Shown here piece after piece: positions 31,953 through 45,753 of a stretch of 64,000 nucleotides of DNA. The notes under the pieces were generated by a model. It saw nothing but the letters and a program-made list of their open reading frames with translations. It was not told where the DNA came from and did no database searches. Source of the stretch: Histomonas meleagridis (lineage: Eukaryota; Parabasalia; Tritrichomonadida; Dientamoebidae); the NCBI GenBank assembly GCA_020186115.1, contig WSYJ01000130.1, forward strand, positions 62,001-126,000, written 5' to 3'. Made by a program: the position numbers and the translations under genes. Numbering within the stretch: position 1 is the stretch's first letter; the number at the start of each line of letters is the position of its first letter.

Positions 31953-34900
31953 ACATTTGGTAGTTGGCTTACCTCATTAATACACCAAGTAAGCGCAAAT
32001 GTTTAAGATCTTTAATTTGAATCACAAAGTGTCACATTAATCCATTAAAAATTAAATGAAGAAGTTTCAAATAAACAGTTCATATTTTTTATTAATGGAA
32101 CATGATTCAAACTCTAAAAAAACAATAAACCCGATTAACGCAGATATAAGGTGTTTTGAGGACCTATGTAAGTTTTTTATTTCTCTCAAAAAAAATTATT
32201 TTACATGTAAATGAAGAAAACCTTGATTTTTCAGTTAAACAAACAATGGAGTTATTTGATGCAAGTTGTCCTTATTCATTTAATGTGATCATATGTAATT
32301 TTGTTTACAAGGTATTTTGCATAAAAAACAAATAATACATGTGATATATATGTAAAATATTTGAAATCAATTCAAACAGAAGAAGAAAAATTAAATAAAA
32401 GTTATCCCAAAATCATATCCATTTTTACTGAATATATAACTGGGAGGATATTTTCACAGGAAACTGATTATTTAATTGAGAAAATGATTGAACAAAATTT
32501 AATCAATGTTAAAGATGTTTATATTGGTTCCATGCTTTTACGTACTATAAAACACACAAAAGAACAAAAAAGAAAAGATCACTATGATCAGCTTGAATCA
32601 ACATTTTTGGATAATTATGAAGAACTTTCAAATAATAAATGGGCTCTCCATAAGCAATTAATTAATGAAGGACATAATCCGAATGAAATTGCGAAAATAA
32701 TTCGAAATGATGAAATAGAAAAACTTCAAGAAATATCATCACAAACAAATTTTGATTTTAATCAAACAATTCCAAAATCACTTTATGAAAAATGTTCATT
32801 TATTAATCAAAATAATATTACATTAATTGATTATGCAGCATTTTTTCTGCTGTTAAATGTTTTAAATATTTACTTATGAATGATGCAAAAAATAGATAAT
32901 TCAGGTAAATATGCAGTTGCAGGTGGAAATGAAGAAATCATTCATTTATGTGAACAAAAATCATTCATCATTTCAAGGATCAATTAAAATAGCAATTAAG
33001 TATCATCAAAATAATATCTTTAAATATATTTATGAAAACAAATTAGAGAACTTGGATGATAATAAATCAAATTTAGGTGAATGTGTGCTCTATATTTTAA
33101 TTATAAAACACTTTTATATTTACAAAAAACGGGATTAGATATTGATAGCAAGAAAATTATTGTTAAATTAATAAAAACGGTAATATATATCATGTTAGAT
33201 TCCTATTAAAACAAAAAAGTAATTGATATTAAGCAAAAAATATGTTTATTTAAATGAATCAAGATTTGTTTTCATAATTTTGGATTGATTTTAATGGTTT
33301 AATATTTATTTTAATTACTTGATGTTAATTTTAATAATTTGATGTTTGTTTTATTAATATATAATTTATTTTAATAATTTGAGATTTATTTTAATAATTT
33401 TGTATTGTTTTTAATAGTTTAATATTTATTTTAATGACTTGATGTTAATTTTTTAATAATTTGATATTTATTTTTATTATTTTAATGTTTTGTTTTAATA
33501 ATTTCATATTTGTTTTAATAATATGTAATTTCTTTAAATAATTATATATTACTTTAAAAAAATTTATATTTCTTTTTATAATTTGGTACTGCATTTCACT
33601 TGGCTATTTCCTACCGTAATATAGAAATGTTAAAAATACTATTGAAACAAAAAGGAATCAACATCAATGAAAGATATATTTGTTTTAGTAATCTTACTAT
33701 TTATTTTAATAACTTTGGATCTATTTTAATATTTTTAGTATTTCTTTTTATTGATTTGATATTAGTTTATACAATTTTGGATATGCTTTATTCGTTTGAA
33801 ATTTATTATAATAATTTAATACTTACTTTAATAATTTTATATTTATTTTAATGGTTTTATATTTGTTTCAAAAATTTCATATTTATTTTAATAACTTTAT
33901 AATTGCTTTAATTGTTTGAAATTTATTTTAATAATTTGATATATTTTTTTATTATTTGGAACAGCACTTCATTTAGCAATCAAGTATATAGATATTGACT
34001 CAGTTATAAATAATAATATAGAAATAGTAAAATTACTCTTGAAACAAGAAGGAATTGATGTTAATGCAAAATATATTTAATGAAAAAATTTTCTGTGCGT
34101 TTTAACTATTTGAAATGTGTTTCAACAATTTGAAATTCATTTTAATAAAATGATATTTGTTTTAATAGTTTGAAATTTATGTTGAAAATTTATAGTTTCT
34201 TTAGTTAATTTCGTATTTGTTTTAATAATGTGATGTTTGTTTTGACATATTGAAGTTTATCCTAATATTTTTATATTTCTTTAAGAAATTTTATATTTCT
34301 TTCAATAGTTTGAAGTATTTTTTAATCATTTGGAAAAGTTCTTCATTTAGCAATCAGGAATAATGATATTGACTCAGTCAAATTACTTCTTGAACAAGAA
34401 GGAATTAATATAAATGCTAAAGATATTCATTTCGAATATTTTTTATTTATTTTAACAATTTTATATTTTATAAAAATGTTTGGATATTGTTTTAAATCAT
34501 TAACACACCACTTATGTTAGCAATTAAAGAAAATGTTATATCAATTGTGGAATTACTTCTTGAACAAGAAGGAATCGATATTAATGCCAAAGATAAAATT
34601 TATTTTAATAATTTAATATTTCAAAATAATGCATGAAAATTATTTGAATTATTGGAAACAGCATTTATGAAAGCATCTGAAAATGGTTACACAGAAATAG
34701 TTAAATTACTTCTTGAACAAGAAGATATTGATATTAATGCAAAAATATATATTTGTTTTATTTAGAATTTATTTTAATAATTTTATATTTCAAAATAATA
34801 TTTAGAATTTATTTAAAATATTTGAAACAGCATTTATGAAAGCATCTGAAAATGGTTACACAGAAATAGTTAAATTACTTCTTGAACAAGAAGATATTGA

Positions 34901-34969
34901 TATTAATGCAAAAATATATATTTATTTTATTTAAATTTTATTTTAATAAAATTTTATTTCAAAATAATA

Positions 34970-35971
34970 TAGGGTGTCCGGTAGAAGTGTTAGCATCTCA
35001 ACATAGAAAGAGAATAAATAAAAACAAAAAATATTATTTTTTTCTTTAGTGAATGTATTCACCTTTGGTATCAATAACTCTTTGTAATCTCTTTTCCCAG
35101 TTTAGAAAAGCACGGTTCAATTCATCATTCGAAATGTCATTGAATATTCGATGAACCTGATGTCTTAACTCTTCAGGGGTTTCAAATGAATAACCCTTGA
35201 GCTTTTCTTTGACATTATTCAAAAGACAAAAAATCTAATGGTGCTACGTCAGGTGAATATGGGGGATGTGTAGCTCTTTTCATCTGGTTCGAGTCAATAA
35301 AATTTGTGGTGATGCGAGCAGTATGCGGTTTTACATTGTCAACGTGCAAAATTAAATTTTTATCAGAACCATCATTGAATCTTTGAACAAGTTTAGATAA
35401 AATATTATTCACGTAGTAGTGTGCATTAAACTTTTGACCTTTAGGAACACAGTTAACGAGAGCAAAACCATTTGGATTGAAATATATTGACAACATAGAC
35501 CCGCACTTTTTTTTGCTCTGGTGTAAGAGAATGGGGTACCCAATGAAGGTGTCTGCAAACGAATTCAATTTTGATTAGGTGATCGTAAACAGTTGACCTT
35601 GGGATATTTGTTTTATGGGCTATTTGCCTGACTGAAAAAAAAGGGAATTCATCAAGCATATCCAAAATTTTTTCATCGGTGTTCGATGGTTCAGTGAAAT
35701 TGATTAATTCTTTAGACTCATTGCTATTTGTTCCAATTGTTCCTAATCTAATTGCTCTAGTAATACTTTGATATGGTTTACAGGAAGCACCTGAAGTCTC
35801 CTTCATATCATTATATATTTTAACAGCTGTCCATACTTTTAGGCTGAGATATCTTGCGACACTATCTTGGTCAATCATTTTTTGTGTGTTCAAAATGTGA
35901 CAGAAAATAAATTCCTCAATTTTTTTTGACGAAAAATCCAAAATATCCCAAATCGTTCGAAATATTAAATA

Positions 35972-36013
<42 letters not shown>

Positions 36014-36103
36014 TGTATGCAAAGTGCTCTATTATAATATAATAATATTAATTAAATTAATTGTCTATATATTAAGATGCTAACATTTCTACCGGACATC
36101 CTA
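34970..36103 (-). mobile_element. Mariner element, internally deleted (right)
   Basis: Same insertion as 10338-11638, with TA at 34968-34969 and 36104-36105 and the same terminal inverted repeats. It is 1134 bp long: a 176 bp internal stretch (left coordinates 10934-11109) is missing, partly offset by a longer TA microsatellite near its 5' end. Confidence 0.92.
35046..35941 (-). pseudogene. Mariner transposase, catalytic deletion (right)
   Basis: The N-terminal part is intact here (eight-T run keeps the frame through PFFSVRQIAHKTNIPRS). The deletion removes the TGDESW motif with the first catalytic Asp, and a T insertion disrupts the frame after VAPLDF. It cannot encode an active enzyme. The first codon of the long frame is TTG. 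Confidence 0.85.
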
Positions 36104-36186
36104 TATTTAGAATTTATTTAAAATATTTGAAACAGAACTCTAAATATTATCATACAGAAATTGTTAAATCACTTGAAATGCTCTAA

Positions 36187-37381
36187 TACTTATGTAAAAA
36201 CTTTTATAAGAGTGAAGTATTTTATATTGTAAATATTTTTAATATTTGAATTCGCCTGAGTTTCTTGAAACAAGACCATAAAATGGCGATAAAAGATTTT
36301 TCGAGAAAACAGTTTTTTGGTCATTTAATTTATGAATACAAAGACATACAAGGAATCGTAAAAACTTATGAACTACGCGTTGGCCATATGGTTTACCTTT
36401 AAATTACGAGAACACTACGTGGTTCTTCAACTGCATACATGTGGCAAGTTTAATCTTTTCGTATGTCATTCCAAGATCAATAATGTGTGTGCCTATTTTT
36501 TGTACGTGCAAAAGCATATTGTTTTCATACTAAATGAAATATTTGATGAACCAATGCACTAAGATTTTCTTGCATATATTTTGATTATATTTATAATACA
36601 TATGTTTTTTTTTATAAAACTTGAGACTTAAGTCCAAATTAAGCGCAAAGGATTATATTTTTAAGACACTATTTTGTTTCATTAATACATATTATGAGTG
36701 TTTTTCAAAATATAGGATCAATTAAGTAATTCTGGATAAAGATAAATTTACTTCTTTAGTTTGCATACAACTAATTAGTTGTATGAAATAATACACTTCA
36801 CTTTATCAATGTAATTTAAGAAAATATTTTGTATTCGCTATTTCATTCAGATTTGGTACTCTAAATGATAAATGAATATTGCTCATATATATACCGATAA
36901 GTTATGCTATTCAATTTATTGCTTTTTCTTTTTATACATTTTTTATGAGGAATTGTATATTCAGGGCATAACGGTCGTCATAAACGGTCGCATCCGTGGG
37001 AAAAACCCCGCCGAAAATTGGAAAACCCTGCCAATAATATTATCCCCGCCAAAATTGATATCATAAAACAATTATTTTAATATCTTATATCATATACAGA
37101 TAATCTTAAATTACAATGGATTCGTAATCGCGCTATTACTTATCAGAATTTAGAGATAGGATATGTTTCGCTTATGGGTGCATTTTTATAATTAACTCTG
37201 ATTAACAATAAGGATAAAACACTTTACAACATTAATTATATCAATACAACAATGTTTTATGTATGTTTAATCATAAATATAGAACAAAATTCAACAAATT
37301 AATTATGATATCTTACCAATAATATACATTGACATTTTTTATATATAGATTCGAATCGCTTCATGAAAATGGGCAAATATT
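36187..37381. other. Intergenic, mirror of 9066-10254
   Basis: Contains the palindrome (about 36765-36787) and the CCCGCC-type block at ~37003-37050. No supported gene. Confidence 0.4.
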
Positions 37382-37675
37382 TTAAATTGATTCATTTTTT
37401 ATCGTTGTCTTTAAATCATTAAATTCAGTGATGTTTCTTCCTTTCGAGTTATTTAAAAAGTTAATGAAATTGGTTGGTGTCTCATAGCAATCGTCATTTT
37501 TGGGCGATGGATTTGTAAGTCCCAAACCATCTAATTCGTGATTTATTTCATCTGAAATGCTCAATAAAGCATAAGAAGAATCAAAATGGTTATCATTTGA
37601 AGTTTCTTCTGAAGGGATGCTCACGATGCTGTTGTTCATTTCTAAGTATTCGACAAATGCTTCCATGAGATACAT
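37382..37675 (-). CDS. Small unknown protein, 97 aa (intact copy)
   Basis: Starts at ATG 37675 (MYLMEAFVEYLEMNNS), acidic and Ser/Asn-rich, no transmembrane segment or recognisable motif. An overlapping upstream frame beginning MFINLNEEVTIHPN also looks protein-like over ~43 codons, so the true gene could be a frameshifted fusion of the two. The left-arm counterpart has a nonsense change. It lies between the mariner and the Tc1-like element, so it may belong to an older mobile element. Confidence 0.4.
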   Translation of the reverse strand: MYLMEAFVEYLEMNNSIVSIPSEETSNDNHFDSSYALLSISDEINHELDGLGLTNPSPKNDDCYETPTNFINFLNNSKGRNITEFNDLKTTIKNESI

Positions 37676-37752
37676 TATTAATGTTTGGGTGGATGGTTAC
37701 TTCTTCATTTAAATTAATAAACATCTTTTAATATTATTACATAATAACGTTG

Positions 37753-37756
<4 letters not shown>

Positions 37757-37826
<70 letters not shown>
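37757..37826. repeat. TA microsatellite
   Basis: About 70 bases of TA, against ~36 in the left arm. Confidence 0.9.
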
Positions 37827-37828
<2 letters not shown>

Positions 37829-38323
37829 TCACCACTCAAAACGTGAATAGCATATAAGGTTAATATAATGTGCTAAGAATAAATATACAAATTAAATAAG
37901 GAATATAGAAATAAGATTTATCATCTATCATGTAGATATTGAAATTTGATTTTTTTATATAATAGAACATTATACGAATTTCTAATGTATTGTACGTACA
38001 CTCCTACGTAGTATTTATAATATATATAATAGTAATAATATATATAATAGTAATAATATGTAGAATAGTAATAATATATATAATAGTAATAATATATATA
38101 ATAGTAATAATATATTATTAATAATCTTGATATTCACATAAATCATACCAGAAACTTATAAAAAATTCATTTAATTTATTAAATCACTGATGAAAAATAT
38201 AATTTACACCATAATTTATTTATTATTTGATATTCTTCACACAATATAATAGTAGTTTGTTATTGTTCACACTACTATTTCGTAAAATAAAATGAAATAA
38301 AATCAGAAATGTAGATTTTGATA

Positions 38324-39130
38324 AACTGATGTTCAAAAATGGAGACTATGGGTAAAAAAGGGTAAATCTAACATATTCATAGATTTATTCAATTGACATT
38401 AAAAAAATGGGAAATCCTCAAATCCTTGATGCAGGTGCAAATGTTTTAGTTAATAGCGAAAAATCAGATAAAGGGAAATCATAAATCCTTAAGAAAATTT
38501 AATTCCAATTCTGCAGGATATATGGAAAAACATAGGTAAGGAAATCATTAACAGACTTGTAAATGATTTTATTCGTCGATGTAAATTGGTAATTGACGTT
38601 GGTGGTGAAAGTATCAGTCAATATATTTCAAGCCATCGAAATGCTGTCAGAGATAAAGATAAAGTTGACACAGCTAACATGAGATTTTGGAAGAAGGATC
38701 AAGACGAAACTATATAAAAAAGGCACCGAGAATTTGACAATCAATGGAAAAAAATTGGATCAGAGATCAATAGAAGTGGAACAGAAACTAAAAACAGGTA
38801 TCATTTTTCTGCACAGGTCGAAGCGAATGATCATCTTGATTCCCATATATAGTTTCCTCCAATCGATGAAAATTTAATCATGGATCCGATCTTCAAAAAT
38901 TGGCAACCAACATGGACATTGTAACAGAGGCCTATGATTTAGATATTTGTATGATTGATGTTGTATTTTAGCCCGATTTGCTGAAAAAGAATGACCATTG
39001 TTCAAAAACGGAGACTATTTTTGAATGGTTTACAAAATCATTCCAATATATGAGCCCGTTACTTCCTTTTGAATTTACATAGAAAAAGTGACTTTATTAC
39101 AAAAGTAGTCTCCATTTTTGAACATCAGTT
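38324..39130. mobile_element. Tc1/mariner-type element, 807 bp (right)
   Basis: Mirror copy of 7349-8153, with the same perfect 25-base terminal repeats and TA duplications (38322-38323, 39131-39132). The transposase C-terminal relic lies on the plus strand at about 38500-38640, followed by a broken stretch with HREFDNQWKKIGSEI that could be a fragment of another Myb-like frame. Confidence 0.8.
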
Positions 39131-39713
39131 TATTTGCTTATGTGATAATTATATGATTTTTTTATTTTGCTATTTAAGTTCACTAAAACCAATATGATGA
39201 TATTATATCTTATACCTAATTACATATAATTAATCTTTCAATTTATTAATATATACATTAATATATATACATTTATTGATGAATAACTATAATAAAATTT
39301 TTTGAATATACAAAAATGATTTATGTAATTGAATTTTTGTATTCAATTTTGATCAATGCAAAACGACAATTATCGTATTCAATTTTTTGATTTAATTTTA
39401 TATGTCACAAAACGGCACTTATTTTATTCAATTTTATTAATTTAATTTCACTTGGCGTAAAGAGTCACTAATCGAAAAAAAAATTAAAAATTTGAAAGCA
39501 TAAACTATACAATAATTCAATGGAAATTACCGTTATGCCTTGGAAATAGGATTATACCATTTTTTATATTCTGGATAACGGTCGTTATAAATTTTTTTTA
39601 AGTGTATATATAGAAAAAGTGATCACAAATTTTCTGAAGGGATATATCTATCGTACACTAATCATAAAAGTGACGCTGATGTAAACCAAATTCAGGTGAT
39701 TTGAATTAATTTG

Positions 39714-39719
39714 TCACTT
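39714..39719 (+). promoter_or_regulatory. Initiator-like TCACTT of ANK1 (right)
   Basis: Same element and spacing as in the left arm. Confidence 0.5.
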
Positions 39720-39758
39720 TTTATCTGCTGCCAAAAAGAATTTGAAATTATTTTATTG

Positions 39759-41612
39759 ATGGAACTCTCGAAATCATTAGAATCAATTGTCTTTAATCTC
39801 AACGAAAAAAATTTCGAAACATCAGTTCAAGCAACAATTAATTTATTTGTAGATAGGCTGCCATATACATTTAACTATCTTGTTTCCAGACTTATCTATT
39901 CAGCTTTTGTTTCACAATCAAATAATGAAAATATATATATTAAATATTTATTAACGTTGAAAGAAAAAGAAGATGAAAAAGATAAAAACAAAAGTAAAAC
40001 TGAAGCTAATCTTGTCCAAATCTTTTGTAAATATTTTAATGGGAATAGAAAAACAAGAATCATATTTCCTTCTTGAAAAGATGATCGAAGAAGAAATAAT
40101 TGAACCATCTTCAGTAAAGAACATGAACACATTATATTTTTCTCAATATAATACAAAGGAAGAAATAAATGATTTGAAGAACAAATTTCCAAAACCACAA
40201 TTCCTTGAAGAATTTATTTCAGCACTTGATGAATTATCAAAAGATGACTGGAAACTTCATATGCAATATGTAAAAGAAGGAGTTAATCCATTAGAAATTG
40301 CGAAAGTACTTCGAAATGATGATTTAGAAAAGCTTCAAGAAATATCATCACATAATGAATTTGACTTTAATCAAATAATTAAGCCATCACTTTATGAAAG
40401 ATGTTCGTTTGTTAATACTGAAAATGTTTCATTAATTGATTATTGTGCATTTTTTGGCTCCATTAAATGTTTTAAATATATATTATTAAATAATTCTAAT
40501 ATTAAAAACACATTAAAATATGCAATTGCAGGTGGAAACTTAGAAATTATTCATTTATGTGAACAAAACAATTCATCATTTACAGAAGCATATGAAACAG
40601 CGATAGGATTTCATCGAAATAAAATTTTTCGTTACCTTTATGAAAATAAAATTGGAAAAATTTCTAATGACAGAAAAAATTTATTTTCAATGTTTTCTTT
40701 CCAAAATCGAATTCCAATATCGAAAGTCAAGATAATTGTAATTTAAGTGAAGAAAATTTAATATATCTTGGAAAAAAATGTATAGAATTTAATAATTATG
40801 AAATCTTCATGTTTTTAGAAAAAGAAGGAATGAAAATGAATAATGAAATTATAGAAGAAATAGCATCAAAAGGAAATACATTCATAATAGAAAGTGATAT
40901 ACGAAGTCAACAAATTCCAAATACAATTTTACCATATTCAGTTAAATCAGGAAATATAGAAATAGTAAAATTACTTTTAGATAAAGAAGGAATTGATGTT
41001 AATGCAAAAACTATTTATTTGAATAATTTGGAATATGTTTTAATAATTTTGGATATGTTTTAATAATTTGAAACAGCTCTTCATATAGCAGTTAGAAATA
41101 ATAATATAGAAATAGTAAAATTACTTTTAGAGAAAGGAATTGATGTTAATGCAAAATATATTCATTTGAATAATTTAGAATATGTTTTAATAATTTGAAA
41201 TATGTTTTAATCATTGGAAACAGCACTTCATATAGCAGTTAGAAATAATAATATAGAAATAGTAAAATTACTTTTAGATAAAGAAGGAATTGATGTTAAT
41301 GCAAAATATATTCATTTGAATAATTTAGAATATGTTTTAATAATTCGGAATATGTTTTAATAATTTGGAATATGTTTTAATCATTTGAAACAGCTCTTCA
41401 TATAGCAGTTAGAAAATAATATAGAAATAGTAAAATTACTTTTAGATAAAGAAGGAATTGATGTTAATGCAAAATATATTCATTTGAATAATTTAGAATA
41501 TGTTTTAATAATTCGGAATATGTTTTAATAATTTGAAACAGCTATTGAAATTGCTAAACGGTTGGGTTTCGGAGAATTAAAACAAATACTTCGTGAAAGA
41601 GGTGTCATTTAA
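39759..41612 (+). pseudogene. Ankyrin protein ANK1, right copy (two frameshifts)
   Basis: Lacks the left arm's 149 bp deletion, so it retains the full first block, but the frame shifts near 40040 (between FCKYF and MGIEKQESYFLLEKM) and near 40696 (one T fewer than the left arm). Cassettes follow at about 41071-41157, 41220-41310 and 41390-41480, with spacers of 63, 63, 83 and 63 bases (multiples of a 20 base unit plus 3). The last cassette is TAIEIAKRLGFGELKQILRE, then RGVI-stop at 41610-41612, a typical ankyrin C-terminus. Confidence 0.78.
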
Positions 41613-42339
41613 TTTAGACTATGGTAAGTGTTCTACTAATTTTTTGATAAATCCCACGATTAAACATAATATTTAAAAAATGAACACTTTCATAAAGTAA
41701 CGGTTTAATTGCTTGACTTAAGGGTCGCTTCGCGCTGGCCATTTTTTTCCTATATCATGTCAAACGGCGAACTCCCTCAAATGCTAAAATGATTCTTTTT
41801 TTTATTTTTATTTTTATTTTATTAATTTTTTTTTCTTTTTTCTTTTTTTCTTCTTTCTTATCTTGCTTTTTTTCTTTCCTAATTTTTTATATTCCCCTAT
41901 TTCTTTTACATAAATATTTTTTTTGTTAAATTTTATAATTATAATTTAATAATAGTTCATAAATTAGATATTTTGAATATTTTATGATTTCCTTAAAAAT
42001 CATTCCTCTTTTCTAATAATACAAATCAGAAGTATTCTAATTATTACAGTTTAATAATTATCTCTTTCTATATATTATCTCTCACAGAACTTAACAAAAT
42101 TAAAAGCATAGTACCAATTTTTAATAAATAATACATTTTATGTAGCACAACTATTATGTTCCCAGCTCTTCCTCTCTGTTCAACCATAAGGAAAGTGCTT
42201 TCAAAAAATCAATTCTTTCATGACCAATAAAACAAAATCTGCAGCTATTTAATATAAACAACTCGAAAAACTAATTTTAGATTTATTGATTACTTTCATG
42301 AAATTTTTATTCAAATTACCATTTGAAATAACAGCTGAG
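41613..42339. other. Intergenic, mirror of 4276-5025
   Basis: Pyrimidine-rich tract at about 41790-41885 and the ankyrin-core fragment at ~41690-41720. No gene. Confidence 0.4.
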
Positions 42340-43090
42340 TTTTTCCTTGACTGGAAATCAGTTGCAATGTTCTTGCTTCCAATAACTTTTTTCACCATTT
42401 GATATAATTCTAATTTTTGTATATCCGCATCGAAATGTTATTTGCTCAGTTTCCGATATCTTAAAGTATGTTTTAATCTCTTCAGTATTTGGAGAGTAAA
42501 TAACAACGAAATGATCAAAGATACCAACAGGACTTAAATTAGGACCTATAAGTAAAAGTAAAAGTTCATCCTAAAGCGGAATTTCGCGGTGATATGTTTG
42601 GAATTAAATATTGCGCTTGTGATTCAAATTCACAAAATGACAATATTCAACCCATATGAAAGAATTTAGCATGTCATGAAACATTAATGGACTTCTCTCT
42701 AATTATTTCTTTGCGTGTTTGTTCAAGTGAATAGGCTGAACTTTCAATCAGATTTACAACTTGTTTTTTGTTTTTGCCCTTGATACCTTTGTTGTTAGGT
42801 AGGGCTGTTTCTTCGGGCGCTGGAGTCTTTTTAAGTTGTGAATTGAAAGATGGCAAGTTTACTATTGTAGATATTGTTCAAACGAAACTTTAACCATCTT
42901 TAACAATTTGCCCTCATGCGTTAGTTAAAGCACTTCTTATGTCACGACGTAAATGTCGTTTTTCATCTTCAGATCGATGAATTATTCACTTAACACTTTC
43001 ATAAACGGCCTCCAAGTAGCTGCTATAAAAGTGACAACGATAGAAACGGGGTGCACCGTTAACTTTGTGAATGAAAAGAAAGAAATCAAT
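42340..43090 (-). pseudogene. Decayed unknown reading frame (right copy)
   Basis: Mirror of 3541-4275. The 60-codon open piece is at 42674-42856. TGA codons at the same positions persist, so they predate the arm duplication or are shared by both sequences. Confidence 0.4.
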
Positions 43091-43387
43091 TGAGAAAAGT
43101 CATCATCAATGTTATTACCAGAATGAATGAATTTGATACCTATATAATTTTTCTTAATGAAATTGAAATATTAGAAAACAATAAAAAAAAAAATATTCAG
43201 ATATTTTTGATAAATTTTCCAATTTTCTTATGAACAAAAGCACACAAGAATCATAAGGTTTATTAAAACATTTCCAAATTCCAATTATTTAATATTCAAA
43301 TTAAAATATGAACTCAACAAAGTGATGGATATAACAAGAAACTCAAAAAATTATTTTTATTATTAATATTATAATATAAGACGAATA

Positions 43388-43967
43388 TTATTCTGTGATT
43401 GTTGTTGTGTTTGCCCAATCAGGGAATTCATTAGCATTAAAAATAGGAGGGATTAAAATAATTGAAGCTCCAATAACGACGAACAAACTAATGATATTAA
43501 TAATTGAACCATATATTAAGAAGTCTTTCATTTTTAATTTGCCGGAACCGTAACAAATTAAATTTGGAGGAGTTGCGACAGGCATTATGAAACAACACGA
43601 AGTTGCGAAAGCTGTTGGAATCATTAAAAGATAAGGATGAAATTTTTTACCATTTTTAGCTAAATTAGCTACAATTGGTAAAAATATATTTGCACATGCA
43701 GTATTTGATGCGATATTCGATAAAATTGAAGCCACGAAACAAATACAAATTAATAAAACAAATAAAGATAAATCCGTTAAAGAACGTAATTGATTTCCAA
43801 GCCATTCACCAAGTAAAGAATCAGTAAAACCTTGATTTAAAGCAAAACCTCCAGAAAACATAAAAATGATTGTCCAAGGAATTTTTTGTTGAACATATTC
43901 CCATTCAAGAATTGGAATCCATTCTTTATTATCATTATTAATAATTTCATCTTCATTTTGATTTTCT

Positions 43968-43998
<31 letters not shown>

Positions 43999-45184
43999 CA
44001 TCATCAAATTCTGATATTTCTTCAATTAATTCTTGATCTTCTGAATTATATTCATTTTCTTCTAATATTTCTTGTTTAATCTTTTTATTTTCTTGTGTTA
44101 TTTGTTCTAATGATAAATTAACTTCAGATTCTTTAAGTTTTTCTTCTTGTTTTTGAGAAATTTGTGGAACTTTAATAATAAATAATAATATCGATATACA
44201 AATAGCTATAGTTCCATCATTAATATTTTGCGAACCATTTGAACCTAATATTAAAGTCGTCCAACCTTTAATAGTAAAAGAACCGAAATTTAAATCACAT
44301 CGAAATAACCATAAAATTGCTAATAATATAAATAATAAACCAATAATAATTTCAGCAGGTTTCATTTTCCCTAATTTTTGATAATTATCTTTAAAACAAC
44401 TTTCATCTACATTTTCATTAATTTTTAATTTCCTCATAAATATAAAAGCAAATATTAAATAAATTATAATTAATATGATGATTGATGTTGGTAAAGCTAA
44501 AAATAAAAATTGAGCAAATCCAATTCCAGGTGATTCAGGAAATATATTCGTAACTGTTTGTGAACAAATTAAATTTGGTGGCGTCCCAATTAAAGTCGCC
44601 ATCCCTCCAATAGAAGAAGAAAATGCAATCGTTAAAAATAATGTTTTCGAAAATGGTTCAATTAATTTTGAATCTCCTGTAATTTCTTCTAATTTAGTAA
44701 CAATAGCTAACGCATTTGGAACCATAGTTAAAGCTGTCGCCGTATTTGATATCCACATAGATAAAAAAAGATGTAACTATCATAATACCTAATAATAAAA
44801 TTCTTGGTTTTAAACCAAAAAATTAAGACTGTTTTTCTTGATATCCTTGCATGTAAATGCCATTTAGCCATCGCAATTGCGGAGATAAAACAAAAAAAAA
44901 ATACTAAAGAAGTATCAGAAAACATTGAAGATGCAATATTTGAAGCTGAAGAAAGTTCCCAAACATTGGGATTAAAAAATATTGGGAAGAATGCTGTAAT
45001 TACAATAGGAATAGGTTCTAATATCCAATATAAAGCAGTAATAATCGTAATTCCCAAACATCTTGAAAGTATTTGAGTTTGCTTTATCTAACACAATGAA
45101 ATTAAATATGAAAGGGAAAGCAATGATAATAGGCAAAAGAAATTTCACCCACCAGATAATACTTTTTTTGGTTTCTGGTTTCAT
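43388..45184 (-). pseudogene. SLC13/DASS anion transporter, broken 5' third (right copy)
   Basis: From about 44758 to the stop at 43388 the frame is open for 456 codons and contains both SNT motifs, both TPPNL motifs and the acidic Asn-rich loop. The first third (45184-44760) has several shifts: an extra T after NSNT, changes around the ILEPIPIV segment, and loss of frame after TVLIF. Bases 44892-44901 are A10 where the left arm has CTCCTAAAAA (reverse complement of 1737-1746), and nearby residues differ (WHLHARIS against WNLHSRIS), showing real substitutions too. Confidence 0.85.
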
Positions 45185-45753
45185 CTTTTTATTTGTTGAT
45201 AAATTTTTTTTTGAAATACCAAAAATGTCCGACCTAACCTACTCAAAATAATTCTCTCAAATTTGAACGTAAACAATTTTCACAATTCATTTTAACCGTT
45301 CACTTTGCTTAAAAACTTCAATATTTTTAAAGACATTCCGGTGGTTTTCATCGTTTTTCGCTGCTTCATCAAAATGACAGAAGAGAAAAACAACAACAAC
45401 AACAAAAAATCAAAATCATATGAATCAAAGAAATTATAAATTTTCTTATTTTTATTGATTTCTTCAATCATTGGAAAAATCTTTCATTTCTTCATTTCAT
45501 CTTTCTTAAAATTTGTAAAATGTTGATTTAATTTTATAAAATAACTCATTTTTCAAAATCAAAAATAATTGTCAAACTCAATCATTTCATGATAAAATAT
45601 TTCTTAAATTTTTAAAAAAATGTAATCATAATAAAACCAATTTTTTGTTTTTATTAACAGATAATTTTATTCCTAAAAACCCGTTACTTTGAATGAAAAA
45701 CGAATTAACTGAAAAAGAATAAGAAAAAAGAAATATTATAATATAACATATAA

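Larger units (their letters stand above)
32056..36186 (+). pseudogene. Ankyrin protein ANK2, right copy, split by mariner
   Basis: Mirror of 10255-14555. The first block (32056-33288) is broken by several one-base indels that the left copy lacks. Cassettes and minisatellite spacers follow to 34965, then the mariner, then the damaged last cassette with stop at 36184-36186. Confidence 0.7.
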
